From positions 1 through 41,880 of the IMG/VR virus record IMGVR_UViG_3300006033_000010: a stretch of 41,880 nt of DNA. One strand, written 5' to 3'. Source of the stretch: a virus. Within the stretch, counting starts at the first letter, position 1. Each line of letters begins with the position of its first letter. Below are positions 22,718-31,474 of the stretch, piece after piece. Below the pieces are notes generated by a model. That model was not told the origin of the DNA. It did not search any database and saw only the letters and a program-made list of their open reading frames with translations. The position numbers and the translations under genes were made by a program.

Positions 22718-23041
22718 TCAGCCGATGAAGGCGTAGTCGAAAACGCGATCGGTCACGCCGCTGTTCGCGTGCGTGATCGTGAAGCTCCGGTTGCCCTTGG
22801 CGCTGATGAAGCAGCCGCCGGCGGCGAGCTCGAGCGCCGCACTCAAAGTGCGGGGCGTAATAATGACCGTGGAGTTCTCGCTGGCGAAATATGCATCGAC
22901 GATCGTCGCGTCAGCGCCAGGGGTGAGCGTCACGCTCCCGTAGTTATCGCTGCGTCCCTCCGCCAGGCGATTGAGCGCCCCGACGATTTTCCGCGGATCC
23001 TTTTCGCCGTCCTTGAGCTTCACCGACACGGTGGCCGCCAT
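22718..23041 (-). CDS. Small virion-associated protein, 107 aa
   Basis: ATG 23041 overlaps the upstream stop (TGATG). The first third is 'VSVKLKDGEKDPRKIVGALN'. The rest is beta-rich with 'GSVTLTPGADATIVDAYFAS', 'NSTVIITPRTLSAALE' and 'FTITHANSGVTDRVFDYAFI'. This looks like a small beta-structured tip or collar domain that recurs in podovirus tail modules. The name is by context. Confidence 0.6.
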   Translation of the reverse strand: MAATVSVKLKDGEKDPRKIVGALNRLAEGRSDNYGSVTLTPGADATIVDAYFASENSTVIITPRTLSAALELAAGGCFISAKGNRSFTITHANSGVTDRVFDYAFIG

Positions 23042-24501
23042 CAGACTTCCCCCGCCTGCGTAGCGTCGAAATCGTAGCCCTGGGCCTTCGTCCAGTCCGC
23101 GCCTGCCGGCACGATCAGCTTGACCCGGCCATACCGGCCCTCGGCCTCGAGGCTGGCCATGCCGTGGGGTTCGAGGAAGCCCTCAGCCGTGTAAGCGGCG
23201 GTATCCATGACACGCTCGCGCATGGCGACAGACACCCTCACCTCGTCCGTGTCGACGACCGGGCGAACGCCCCGGACATAGGCCCGCCGCCCCTTCAGAA
23301 ACTCGACGTCGGACGCCTCGATCGTCGCCTCGAGATTGTCGCCGGCGAACACGCCGTACTGCGCCAGATGATTGAACGCGCCGAACCGCAGGGCGCCGCC
23401 GCGCAGGAGCGGATCGTCGAGCGGGATCTCGAAGTCATCGATCCCGGTGAGGGCGATCGCATCAAGGTCCTCGAGGGTGTAGCCGAGCCCCAGGGCGGTG
23501 AACACCAGCTCGGTCGGCGTCCTGATCAGGGACCAGCGCCGCTTGGGCCAGTAGTACATGAGCTGGCTGTCAGGGGCGCCCTCGGCCGAAGCCTTGCTCG
23601 GATAGCACCAGATGGCCAGCTGACGCGAAGGATCGACGGCCGAGCTCATGCGGTAGAGGTAGCTGGCGTTCACGTCGTTGATGAACCAGGCGTTGACGGC
23701 GCCCTCGCCTATGTTCACCGCGGGCTGGAAGCTGTCGACCTGGTAGAAGCCATCGGGCCCGAGCCAGAAAACCTTCTTGCCGTGCTGGCAGATGCTGTTG
23801 GGCTCGAGGCAACCGATCTTCTCCTCGAAGGGGTCGATCTGCATGATCAGTGGTGGACCCACATACTGCAGGATCCGCACCTTGGTCTGCTGGAAAATCA
23901 GGAGCGCGCTATCGGTCGGGGCGAAGCCCTGCAGGTCTCCGCCATCAGGCAGGATCTGCCTGTCGCACTGGTTGACGCCGATCGTGTGAAAGGTCGGATC
24001 GTTGATCCCGCTCCATCCTAGCTCCGAGGCCGAGTTGGTCGTGTAGCCGTAGAACAGGAAGTCGCGGAAGGTGCAGACGTGCTTCGCATTCGGAGGCGAG
24101 CCGGCGAGATCCGCGAACATGCCCGGGATCGACATTGTGCGGGCCTGCATCACGTCGTCGAAATTGGTTGCGATCGCGACATCGCCGAACTGGGCGAAGC
24201 GCCAGCGCGACGTGAGCCCGCAGCTGTAGGGCGAACCCGAGCGCGTCACGTCCAGAAAGCTGGTGTCGCTCTGCAGCTCGTACAGCTTGGTTTCGTCGCC
24301 GGCGAAGACATGGACGGTGGCGTTGGCGTCGGAGAAGGCGACCGCGCCCCTCGCCGGCGGCGTGTCGAGCGCGCTGCTTCCGACTGCGAAGCCCTGGAAG
24401 GGTCCATAATGGTCCGACGCCGGCGCCACGTTCAGGCACTGGATCAGGTGCGGGCCGGAGATGTCCGGCTGGTCAGGCAACCAGGGGCCGAGCGCGATCA
24501 C
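23041..24501 (-). CDS. P22 gp10-like packaged-DNA stabilisation / tail nozzle protein
   Basis: This protein has 486 residues from GTG 24501. The sequence shows the repeated short beta blades expected of a propeller, for example 'VHVFAGDETKLYELQSDTSF', 'RWRFAQFGDVAIATN', 'RDFLFYGYTT', 'KVFWLGPDGFYQVD' and 'LMYYWPKRRWSLI'. This order and length match the gp10-type nozzle ('phage stabilisation protein') that closes the portal-adaptor channel in P22-like phages. It lies directly after the adaptor gene with a 4-base overlap. Confidence 0.8.
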   Translation of the reverse strand: MIALGPWLPDQPDISGPHLIQCLNVAPASDHYGPFQGFAVGSSALDTPPARGAVAFSDANATVHVFAGDETKLYELQSDTSFLDVTRSGSPYSCGLTSRWRFAQFGDVAIATNFDDVMQARTMSIPGMFADLAGSPPNAKHVCTFRDFLFYGYTTNSASELGWSGINDPTFHTIGVNQCDRQILPDGGDLQGFAPTDSALLIFQQTKVRILQYVGPPLIMQIDPFEEKIGCLEPNSICQHGKKVFWLGPDGFYQVDSFQPAVNIGEGAVNAWFINDVNASYLYRMSSAVDPSRQLAIWCYPSKASAEGAPDSQLMYYWPKRRWSLIRTPTELVFTALGLGYTLEDLDAIALTGIDDFEIPLDDPLLRGGALRFGAFNHLAQYGVFAGDNLEATIEASDVEFLKGRRAYVRGVRPVVDTDEVRVSVAMRERVMDTAAYTAEGFLEPHGMASLEAEGRYGRVKLIVPAGADWTKAQGYDFDATQAGEV

Positions 24502-25142
24502 GGGGGCGTGCCCACGCGCATCACGAGCAGGCCGCCCGAAGCCTGGCCGAGATCTTCGCTTTCATTGGCGGCCGACACCGCGCCGGCAAACTCCTGCTCG
24601 TAGTAGCCCGCCACCTCGAAGTTGCGGATCTGGGCGAAGGCCTCAGCGAGAGCGCCATAGAGATACGCGTTCGGGCAGGTCTCCATGATCGTGTTGGTGT
24701 CGCCGTCGGACGCCGGCGTGGTCACGAGGCCATAGTGATACAGCGACAGCACGCCCGTATTGGCTGGCATGATCAGCAGCTGCCGGTTCTCGATCGTGTA
24801 GAACTGCGGAACGCCGCTGGACGTGAATAGGCCTGACGCCCGGAACTGCTCCGGCGGCATGTACTCAAGCGGCCGCGCGCCGGCGGTGTCCGTTGTGAGC
24901 CGCTTCATCTGCAGGTAGGTGTCCGGGAGCGTCGCGGCCCCGTTCGACGGGGTCAGCTCCGTCGTCGTCAGCATCCCGTCGATGCGCAGGGGTGGGATCA
25001 GCCAGTCGCGGCCGCGCTTGTGCCCTTTCATCATCTTCGAGTGGGCGGCCTGGATGAAGCCGGGGATCACCGCGGCCTTGTCGGACCGCGCGAGCCGCGC
25101 AGTCACCTCCGCCTTGATGCCGCCGAAGGTATCGAGGCTCAT
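24498..25142 (-). CDS. Head-to-tail adaptor protein (gp4/gp6-like)
   Basis: This protein has 214 residues from ATG 25142, which overlaps the glycosyltransferase stop. The N-terminal helices 'VIPGFIQAAHSKMMKGHK' and the later 'LPDTYLQMKRLTTDTAGARP', 'IENRQLLIMPANTGVLSLYH' and 'CPNAYLYGALAEAFAQIRNF' fit the phage adaptor family found between portal and nozzle in SU10/P22-type podoviruses. It would form a ring of about 12 copies under the portal. Confidence 0.75.
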   Translation of the reverse strand: MSLDTFGGIKAEVTARLARSDKAAVIPGFIQAAHSKMMKGHKRGRDWLIPPLRIDGMLTTTELTPSNGAATLPDTYLQMKRLTTDTAGARPLEYMPPEQFRASGLFTSSGVPQFYTIENRQLLIMPANTGVLSLYHYGLVTTPASDGDTNTIMETCPNAYLYGALAEAFAQIRNFEVAGYYEQEFAGAVSAANESEDLGQASGGLLVMRVGTPP

Positions 25143-25780
25143 GACCAGTGCTCCGCGATCCACGGAACATGGCTCTCGAGTTCGTGTGGCTTGTGCGAGC
25201 CGTGAAAGTAGACGATGCGGGCGTCACCCAGCCCGTAGTGCATGGCGTGGCCCTTGTAGCTGACAACATGGCCGGGGAAGAGGTCGTCTATGACGTCAAC
25301 CTCGCCGGCAGCGTACAGGCGTCGGTACGCGTCCATGTCGTTGCCGCGGCCGCCGTCCCTCCAGTTGCGGAAGATCTGCTCAGCCCCCTTTGGGGCCAGC
25401 ACCACGCCATTGCAGACTGTGTCGTGATGGAAGGGATCGCGAGGCACGGCCACTTTCTCTGCCGTCAGGCAGTATCTTGCCAGGTGATCCACGTTCCCGG
25501 TCACGACCGTGTCGAGCCCGCAAACGATCGCCGGCGCGCCCAGCCCCAGCGGCTCGATCAGGGCGCCATAGCCGGGCGGGTCCATCTCGATCGCGCGCTG
25601 CTGGATCTCCTCGACCGAATACTCGCGGGCGATGTCGGAGAAACACACGAACCGGAAAGGCGCGGTCAGGTTGCGGGCAAAACCCCGATACAGCTTCTCG
25701 ACCCAGCGCTCATCATACATGCGCGAGAAGTCGAAGCTCTCCTCGTTGGCGTCCCACAGGCAGCAGGCGATCGTGATCAT
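25139..25780 (-). CDS. Glycosyltransferase, GT-A fold (GT8-like)
   Basis: This protein has 213 residues. It opens with the strand 'MITIACCLWD', then 'PFRFVCFSD'. The 'IVCGLDTVVTGNVDHL' segment (85-100) is the metal/nucleotide-sugar site in the form G-L-D. 'CNGVVLAPKGAEQIF' follows, and 'VYFHGSHKPHE' near the end matches the HxGxxKPW region of GT8-type enzymes. It should transfer a sugar from a nucleotide donor. It is translationally coupled to a formyltransferase upstream and the tail adaptor downstream (ATGA junctions), so it is expressed with the virion genes. Confidence 0.75.
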   Translation of the reverse strand: MITIACCLWDANEESFDFSRMYDERWVEKLYRGFARNLTAPFRFVCFSDIAREYSVEEIQQRAIEMDPPGYGALIEPLGLGAPAIVCGLDTVVTGNVDHLARYCLTAEKVAVPRDPFHHDTVCNGVVLAPKGAEQIFRNWRDGGRGNDMDAYRRLYAAGEVDVIDDLFPGHVVSYKGHAMHYGLGDARIVYFHGSHKPHELESHVPWIAEHWS

Positions 25781-26529
25781 GCGCGCATGTCCTCGAATGT
25801 GGCGGCCTCGGCCTGCAGCTTTTCGTTGCCGTCATAGGCCGCGCAGATCTCGCGATACCGGACCTTGTAGGCATCGAAGCGTTTCATCACCTCGAAGTCC
25901 TGCGGCAGCGTCATCGGCCGGCGATAGACGCCCTCGCCGATCGGCGCGCCTGCGAAGGACGCCAGGGCGCGCGGGATCGCGGCGATCTGCGCCCACATGA
26001 CGCGATTGTAGATATCCGCCGGGCTGTCGTCGGGCATGACCTCGACGATATCCTCGAACAGCATCTGGCCGCGGTCCACGCGGCGGTCGATGACATGCGC
26101 CGCAACCGCTTGCGGCAGGCTATCGTGAACCGCCCATTTGAGCGTATCGAGCCCCCTGTTCAGGGGGAGCACGCCAGGGTGGAGGTTCACGATCGGCACG
26201 CCGGCGTCGACCACGTGAGGCGGCAGGACGCGAGCGCCGAGCACGATGCAGGCCTTCGCCCGCCACATGTTGATGAAGCCCGGAACGAGCATGTTCTCGT
26301 GCGGGCACACCCGGTAATCGTAGCCGAACGCGTCGGCGACCTCGCGCGGGTGATGCGCGTCGGCCATACCGTGCGTGCGGAACTGGTAGGGGCTCTCGTG
26401 GATCCCCAGCTCGCGTCGGGGCGCGGCGAGCACGCAGACATTCTCGTAGCCGGCGCGCTTCAGGGCGAACAGGCCCTGCGCGCTCTTGAAGTGCGGGAAG
26501 TCGTAGGCAAAGGCGATGATCCGCTTCAT
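25777..26529 (-). CDS. Formyltransferase (PF00551-type), probably acting on an amino sugar
   Basis: This protein has 250 residues. The formyl-transfer catalytic triad is visible: N115 and H117 in 'VNLHPGVLPLNRGLD' and D152 in 'IDRRVDRGQMLFED'. The spacing is as in GART and Met-tRNA formyltransferase (N106, H108, D144). The N terminus (MKRIIAFAYDFPHFKSAQGL) has no tRNA-binding C-terminal partner domain. Flanking glycosyltransferases on both sides suggest a sugar N-formyltransferase using 10-formyl-THF. The sugar substrate is unknown. Confidence 0.78.
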   Translation of the reverse strand: MKRIIAFAYDFPHFKSAQGLFALKRAGYENVCVLAAPRRELGIHESPYQFRTHGMADAHHPREVADAFGYDYRVCPHENMLVPGFINMWRAKACIVLGARVLPPHVVDAGVPIVNLHPGVLPLNRGLDTLKWAVHDSLPQAVAAHVIDRRVDRGQMLFEDIVEVMPDDSPADIYNRVMWAQIAAIPRALASFAGAPIGEGVYRRPMTLPQDFEVMKRFDAYKVRYREICAAYDGNEKLQAEAATFEDMRA

Positions 26530-27923
26530 TGGAGACGCCCCGAACTGGCGGCGCCCTGCGTCTTGTTCCGCAGCCGTTGCGCAGCCTTCGCGATCGCGCC
26601 CTGCCAGAACGGCCCCTGTCGCCGGATGATCTCGACACCCTGGTAAACCCAGGCCTCATCGCCGGCGGCCTCCGAGAAGCGCCATTGCGGCACGGGCGGC
26701 GTCAGCACCCAGCAGGGAACGCCCAGCGCGCCGGCGGCGTCCACGCATGTCTGCGGCACGCTGATCACGAGATCCAGTTCGGCGATCAGCGCGGCAGTCA
26801 GATCGTAATCGACGCCCTTGGCCGTCGCCCATGGGATTTCGTGAACGCCCGCCGGCGGCGGTCCGTTGAACTGGTACTCAAGCGAGACGAACTGACAGCC
26901 AGGCGAGGCCAGGATCGGCTTCAGCAGCTCAGGGTCGATGCAGCGCTGGGCGCGGTCCCAGGCCTTGACGCCGCCCGTCCAGGCGATGCCGACTTTCAGG
27001 CCCGGACCGAAGCTCTCGAGCAGGCCGCGGAACATGGCACGGTAGTGGCCATCGGCGACAAGATAGCGGTCGCGCCGGAACGGCTCAGGCGCCAAGAGCT
27101 CGCCGAGCCCCATGCTCTCCAACTTGTGCGTCGGCTTCTCGATCGACACCCAGCGCGGGTAATCCTCCAGCAGCGTGCCAAAGACCTGCACCTGCGGAAA
27201 GGATCTGCGGAACAGGCCTTCGAGCCGCGGCTCGCATTCGAGGATGATTTCGGCGTCCGTTCCCACAAGCCGGTCTATCATCGCGCCGGCGAGGATCTCG
27301 TCGCCGAGCCCCTGCTCACCATAAATCACCAGCTTGTCGCCCGCCTCGAGGTGGGCCAGATCGGTCAGGCGCCGCACGTCACGGAAATCATCCTCGCCTT
27401 CCCGGTGCGGGTAGGCTCGATCCTTGCGCTTATGGCTGTAGCGCCAGCGCGTCCAGGCCCGCTTCCAGTCGCCGGTCTGCATTTCAGCCAGGCCCAGATT
27501 GTGGTTCACGTCCGGATTTGTCGGATCGCGCTGCAGATAGTCGCGGCCGACTTCGACAGCATCGCTGAAGCGGCCAAGCGTCGAGAGGACGCCGACCGTG
27601 TTCTGGACAGCGGCGTCCAGCTCCCCCTCGAGACGCATCGCCCGCTCCAGCGCGTGCAGCGCCTCCTGGGGATGATACTCCTGCATCGCGCAGGCGAAGT
27701 TGTTCCATACCTCGGCGTCGTCAGGCCGCATCTTCGTGAGCATGCCCAGTAGCATCGCGGCGATGCCATACTTCTCCGACTTCAGCATGGCCGACGCCAC
27801 CGCCGACAGGCCCAGATGGTTGCCAGGGTCCAGCGCCAGCAGCTGGTCCCCGAGATTGATCATGTCCGGCCTGTGGTCAGCCTGCATGGCCGCCACAATC
27901 GCACGCTTCAGCTGGTCGCTCAC
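26526..27923 (-). CDS. TPR-repeat glycosyltransferase (GT-B, GT9/GT41-like)
   Basis: This protein has 465 residues from GTG 27923, preceded by GGGAGG. Residues 5-175 are TPR-like helical repeats (PDDAEVWNNFACAMQEYHPQ, PTNPDVNHNLGLAEMQTGDW). The catalytic part has 'LVIYGEQGLGDEILAGAMID' (glycine-rich loop), 'VGIAWTGGVKAWDRAQRCID', and 'AALIAELDLVISVPQTCVDA' with 'AGALGVPCWVLTPPVPQWRF', which match the donor-binding region of bacterial TPR glycosyltransferases. It probably modifies a protein or glycan. It is the first gene of a three-gene sugar cassette placed between head and tail genes. Confidence 0.82.
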   Translation of the reverse strand: MSDQLKRAIVAAMQADHRPDMINLGDQLLALDPGNHLGLSAVASAMLKSEKYGIAAMLLGMLTKMRPDDAEVWNNFACAMQEYHPQEALHALERAMRLEGELDAAVQNTVGVLSTLGRFSDAVEVGRDYLQRDPTNPDVNHNLGLAEMQTGDWKRAWTRWRYSHKRKDRAYPHREGEDDFRDVRRLTDLAHLEAGDKLVIYGEQGLGDEILAGAMIDRLVGTDAEIILECEPRLEGLFRRSFPQVQVFGTLLEDYPRWVSIEKPTHKLESMGLGELLAPEPFRRDRYLVADGHYRAMFRGLLESFGPGLKVGIAWTGGVKAWDRAQRCIDPELLKPILASPGCQFVSLEYQFNGPPPAGVHEIPWATAKGVDYDLTAALIAELDLVISVPQTCVDAAGALGVPCWVLTPPVPQWRFSEAAGDEAWVYQGVEIIRRQGPFWQGAIAKAAQRLRNKTQGAASSGRLQ

Positions 27924-28084
27924 GCGTCCACCTCCCGCCTGATTGTGAAACTGAAATCCCACCCGAGGATCCGGATGAAGACGAAGTCGTCGATCTCGCG
28001 CGCCCAGACGTCGCGATCGCGGATGAAGGAAAAACCCCGGGCGCCATAGCGCGGCGGCGTCAGCTTGACGTGTGCGATGCTCAC
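27920..28084 (-). CDS. Small hypothetical protein, 54 aa
   Basis: GTG 28084 and the stop at 27920 both overlap neighbouring genes (GTGA junctions). The product is beta-rich and aromatic: 'VSIAHVKLTPPRYGARGFSF', 'WAREIDDFVFIRILGWDFSF'. The tight packing argues that it is translated. It may be a small head-completion protein. No family is assigned. Confidence 0.55.
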   Translation of the reverse strand: MSIAHVKLTPPRYGARGFSFIRDRDVWAREIDDFVFIRILGWDFSFTIRREVDA

Positions 28085-28380
28085 AGCCGCTTGGGCATGC
28101 ACTTGAGGTAGGCGAACTCGCCGTTGAGGAGCTCGCGCACCTTGGGCCAGTCCTCCTCGCGGAAGACGTTTATCCCCCGCTGCAGCCACTGCTCGATCAC
28201 CATGTTGGGGATCGATGCAGCGTGCCAGAAGTCGTTGTCGTCGCCCCGCCATTCGCCGCTGGCGGAGATCTCGCGGGCGCGGTCCAGGAATGGCGTGCAA
28301 TCCTGGATGCGCTCCACCAGCAGGCTCCCGTCGGAACGGTCGAGCCGCCAGGTCTCCCGAATAGGCGAGAGCTCCTGCAT
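28081..28380 (-). CDS. Hypothetical protein, 99 aa, head-proximal
   Basis: ATG 28380 overlaps the upstream stop (TGATG). Sequence features are 'IRETWRLDRSDGSLLVERIQ', 'CTPFLDRAREI', 'GDDNDFWHAASIPNMVIEQW' and 'LLNGEFAYLKCMPKRL'. Short proteins with this 'HAASIPNxVIxxW' helix and a 'RELLNxxEYxxLRxxxKRL'-type end occur beside capsid genes in podoviruses. The exact role is not known to me. Confidence 0.65.
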   Translation of the reverse strand: MQELSPIRETWRLDRSDGSLLVERIQDCTPFLDRAREISASGEWRGDDNDFWHAASIPNMVIEQWLQRGINVFREEDWPKVRELLNGEFAYLKCMPKRL

Positions 28381-28931
28381 CAGATGATCTGCAGCAGGCC
28401 CTGGCCGCGCAGCGAATGCGCCAGCGACTTGCGCAACATGATCGGCCGGGCGTTCGGGTCAGGGAACACCTCGACCGATATCGCCTCCACGCTCGCGCCG
28501 TGAATATCGCGGCCGTCAATATGGAAGGTCTTCAGCGGCACGCACCTGACGTAGCCCTCGGGCAGTTCGCTGCCTTCCGGGGCCGCCAGGAGAGCGCGCT
28601 GCTCGGCCTTGACCTGCTGCGATTGCGCAAGCGAGCTGGCGCGCACGTCCACCTTGCGGATCTTGCCGCCGCCACCCTCAAGCGCGACCGCCTCCTTACC
28701 TTGCAGCTCCGCCGTCACTTCGGTCCGGATCACGCTGACGATGTTCGGAAGCTCTGCCTCAAGTTCTTCGCGGGCCTGCTTCACGGCATCTTCCCGCAGC
28801 TGCTGCAGCACTTCCGCCGGGATTTCCGGCGACACTGCCGGCCGGGGCGCTGCTTCGCGTTTGCCGCCGCCAGCCGGCTGTTGCGCCGACGGGCGTTTAC
28901 CCTCGCCGTTGCCGTTGTTCTCCGTTGACAT
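28380..28931 (-). CDS. Hypothetical virion-region protein, 183 aa
   Basis: ATG 28931 follows AAAGGAG. Residues 1-45 are low-complexity, Gly/Asn/Pro/Lys-rich. Residues 50-85 form an acidic helix (LQQLREDAVKQAREELEAEL). The C-terminal 90 residues form a beta domain with 'SELPEGYVRCVPLKTFHIDG' and 'ASVEAISVEVFPDPNARPIM'. It is the first gene after the capsid terminator and may be a head accessory protein. No family is recognised. Confidence 0.65.
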   Translation of the reverse strand: MSTENNGNGEGKRPSAQQPAGGGKREAAPRPAVSPEIPAEVLQQLREDAVKQAREELEAELPNIVSVIRTEVTAELQGKEAVALEGGGGKIRKVDVRASSLAQSQQVKAEQRALLAAPEGSELPEGYVRCVPLKTFHIDGRDIHGASVEAISVEVFPDPNARPIMLRKSLAHSLRGQGLLQII

Positions 28932-28970
28932 CGTCCACTCCTTTGCCGGGGTCTCGATCGCCCTCAATAA

Positions 28971-28999
28971 AAAGGCCGGCGCGATCGCTCGCGCCGGCC
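28971..28999 (-). terminator. Intrinsic terminator downstream of the capsid gene
   Basis: On the minus strand GGCCGGCGCGA pairs with TCGCGCCGGCC (11 perfect pairs, loop of four) and is followed by TTTTTATT (28973-28966). It lies 46 bases past the capsid stop. This would give the capsid and scaffold genes higher transcript levels than the tail genes, as in many phages. Confidence 0.9.
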
Positions 29000-29044
29000 C
29001 AGGTCGCAGAGGGAGAAACGCCGGCCTCAGCCAGCGCGTCACCC

Positions 29045-30037
29045 CTAGCTGGTCTTCAGATCGGCGCAGACGCCGTGCGCCTTTTCCTCTTTCACCTCGA
29101 GCGTGAGCTCGGCGTGCAGCAGGCGCTTGTCCGAGAGGCCGGTTTTCGCGAGCTTCTCCACCTTGAAGGGGTAGAGGTAGCGCAGCGACGCATATTCCGG
29201 GTTCAGGAACAGCGCCGAGCGGGAGCGCGAGAAGCGGTTGGCCACAACGCGGTGCTTGCCGAAATCCGACACGTAGATGTCGGCCGCGCCGATGATCGCC
29301 AGCGCCTTCGAGCTCTTGGCGCCCATCGGATATTGCTGGTTCGGGCTCGCGATGCCAGTGAAGCTCGAGGCCTTCGTCTTGTTGAAGGCGCCGACCACGA
29401 TCAGAGGCGATGCTCCACCGTCCGAGTTCTCCCAGATCGACTGGATCACCGCCTTCGCGCGCGCCTCGGTAAAGGTCCGCGTGTTGGTGGTGCTGGCATC
29501 CGTCGCCGCCACGGTCTGGCTCGTCGACGTGGTGTAGCCGCCGCTGGATCCGCCAGAGCCGCGGCTCACATTGGTCTTGAACCAGCTCTCCAGGCCGCCG
29601 AGACCGCGAGCTGTGGCGCGCGAGCCGTCATCCGAGGCGTAGTTGCCGCTGATCGTGAACTCGATGTCGCGCTTGATGCCCTTGGAGGCGAGCTGCACCT
29701 GGTAGAGCAGTTCCTGGCGGCGGCCGGCCGTATCGACCGCCTGCGCCGTCGTCGACACGCCCAGCGCTTCAGCGAAGATCTGCGTGTAGTTGCAGGGACG
29801 CTTGGTGCCGGTGCGGGTCTTCAGCGGAATGTCGTTACCGTCGAGCTGCTTGTTCACAGCCGCGGCGCGGACCGTATCGGTCTGCCATTCGACCTTTGTG
29901 TTCGTCGCCTTCTTCCCGCGGCCAAGCGCGGTCATGATGGGAGTGTCCATCGGAGCGACGTTGTAGATCCGATCGGACAGCTGCTCGCGCACGCCGACCT
30001 GATCGTATTTTACTTGGGTTGCTGCATCCACAGCCAT
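29045..30037 (-). CDS. Major capsid protein (SU10-type, HK97 fold)
   Basis: This protein has 330 residues. The opening 'YDQVGVREQLSDRIYNVAPM' with 'DTPIMTALGRGKKATNTKVE' and the centre 'TKRPCNYTQIFAEALGVSTT' with 'AVDTAGRRQELLYQVQLASK' are hallmarks of the SU10 major capsid family. A Gly/Ser/Thr-rich insertion follows (SRGSGGSSGGYTTSTSQTVA), then 'GAADIYVSDFGKHRVVANRF'. It follows the scaffold gene and is followed by a terminator. No separate prohead protease is seen. Confidence 0.88.
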   Translation of the reverse strand: MAVDAATQVKYDQVGVREQLSDRIYNVAPMDTPIMTALGRGKKATNTKVEWQTDTVRAAAVNKQLDGNDIPLKTRTGTKRPCNYTQIFAEALGVSTTAQAVDTAGRRQELLYQVQLASKGIKRDIEFTISGNYASDDGSRATARGLGGLESWFKTNVSRGSGGSSGGYTTSTSQTVAATDASTTNTRTFTEARAKAVIQSIWENSDGGASPLIVVGAFNKTKASSFTGIASPNQQYPMGAKSSKALAIIGAADIYVSDFGKHRVVANRFSRSRSALFLNPEYASLRYLYPFKVEKLAKTGLSDKRLLHAELTLEVKEEKAHGVCADLKTS

Positions 30038-30087
30038 TGGGGTTGCTTTCGCTTAACGCGAGATCGCAAGCCCGGTCTGTCCAGATC

Positions 30088-31191
30088 CTAGTCTATGAAC
30101 TTGCCCCAGTAGCCCTCGAGATCGCTCTCGCGGACCTTGCCCGTTCGCTTCACGCGCTCGACTGCTTCCCGCGACCGGCTGACGCCCCGCTTGTCCGGCG
30201 ACGGCGTTGTCCGGCCAGACGATCGCACAAGCCTGGGCTTGCGCTTCTCGCCTTCGACCTTGGGCGCCCCCTGTGCCTTCGCCGCACGATACAGCATCGC
30301 GTCGCGCGCGATCAGGATCATGCGATGATCGGTGAGGCCGTTGATCTCCTCGTCGGAAAACCCATCGGCCTTGAGCGTCTTGCGAAGGTCCGCCTCGAAG
30401 GCCTTCGCCTTCGCCTGGTCCTTCAGTTCGGGCGCCTTCTCGAGCAGTTTGCGCAGGTTATCGGCGACGGCGGCTTTCGTTTTCGCCTCCGTCTCCTGCG
30501 TGCGTTCCCCATTCGCCTTTTCGACGATGCCGCGCGCCCTGGCCAAGGTGGCCTGGAATTCGTCGTAAGCGCGCAACAGGAAGTGGTAGCCGTCCGGGTT
30601 ATAGTCCTCGTGGCTCTCGTCGAGCATGGTCGCCGGCGGCTTCTCCAGTTTCGGGACAAGCGCCTGCACCAGGGCGAGACCGTCCTCAAGCTCTTTCAGC
30701 TTGCCAGCGGATGCGGTCTTGAACGTTTCGAGCTCTTTGGTCGCTCGGGCTTCGTAGTTCGTTCGGATCTGGTCGACCGTAGCGCCGACCTCATTTTTGA
30801 ACTTGTGCGCTTCCAGAAGGTCGCGCACGGCGATTTTCTTGCCGCCCTCGTCCTCGACAAAGTCGCCATCCGGGTCCTCGCCCTCTTCGGCGTCCTTGGC
30901 CTTGGTTTTGGCCGCGCTGGCGTCGGCCTCGTCGTCGTCCTCGTCGTCTTCGTCGCCATCCTGATCATCGTCATCGCCGGCGTCGTCGTCTTCGCCCGTG
31001 GCCTCAGCCTTCGGCTTGGTCTTCTTCTTGTCCGGGTTGTCGAACTCGGCTGAGTCCTCCTCCCCGAATTGCAGTTCTTCCTCGAACGCATCGAGCAGGA
31101 GTTCGTCCTCCTGCGCCTGGTCGAGCACTACGTCCTGGACTTCATCCGCGCCTGCTGCGCCGCCTGCGTCCGTATCAGCATCACGCCCCAT
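30088..31191 (-). CDS. Scaffolding protein
   Basis: This protein has 367 residues from ATG 31191, preceded by AAGGAGAG. It is extremely acidic at residues 60-115 (TGEDDDAGDDDDQDGDEDDE). Long helices follow (KELETFKTASAGKLKELEDG, PELKDQAKAKAFEADLRKTL) and a basic C-terminal tail (KRKPRLVRSSGRTTPSPDKR). An acidic, helical protein with a basic end placed between portal and capsid genes is the usual scaffold, which guides prohead assembly and leaves the mature head. Confidence 0.8.
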   Translation of the reverse strand: MGRDADTDAGGAAGADEVQDVVLDQAQEDELLLDAFEEELQFGEEDSAEFDNPDKKKTKPKAEATGEDDDAGDDDDQDGDEDDEDDDEADASAAKTKAKDAEEGEDPDGDFVEDEGGKKIAVRDLLEAHKFKNEVGATVDQIRTNYEARATKELETFKTASAGKLKELEDGLALVQALVPKLEKPPATMLDESHEDYNPDGYHFLLRAYDEFQATLARARGIVEKANGERTQETEAKTKAAVADNLRKLLEKAPELKDQAKAKAFEADLRKTLKADGFSDEEINGLTDHRMILIARDAMLYRAAKAQGAPKVEGEKRKPRLVRSSGRTTPSPDKRGVSRSREAVERVKRTGKVRESDLEGYWGKFID

Positions 31192-31474
31192 CGCGCTCTC
31201 CTTGCTGGGTTGTCCGGCCAAGCATCTGCGCCGCGAAGTCGCCTGCTGCGACCGCCTGGGCGAGGAATGCCTTCATCTGCCGGATGGTTGAGGCCACGAC
31301 GGAAAGCCGCAGCCTTTCGAGGTCTTCCGTAGGCCCGCACGCCAACATGGCGTCTATGGCCTTCTTTTCGACCGCGTCGTAATACTCGAGCACCGCACGG
31401 TTATCGAGCGCGGCCCGGGCGGCGACAGCCAGATCGAGCTCGGCCTGGTAGGCCCTGCGCGCTTCCAGATCCAT
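31181..31474 (-). CDS. Hypothetical protein between portal and scaffold, 97 aa
   Basis: ATG 31474 overlaps the portal stop. The product is entirely helical and Ala-rich (ARRAYQAELDLAVAARAALD, KKAIDAMLACGPTEDLERLR, RQMKAFLAQAVAAGDFAAQ). Its end overlaps the scaffold start by 11 bases. Short helical proteins occur at this site in several podoviruses. The role is unknown. Confidence 0.65.
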   Translation of the reverse strand: MDLEARRAYQAELDLAVAARAALDNRAVLEYYDAVEKKAIDAMLACGPTEDLERLRLSVVASTIRQMKAFLAQAVAAGDFAAQMLGRTTQQGERDGA

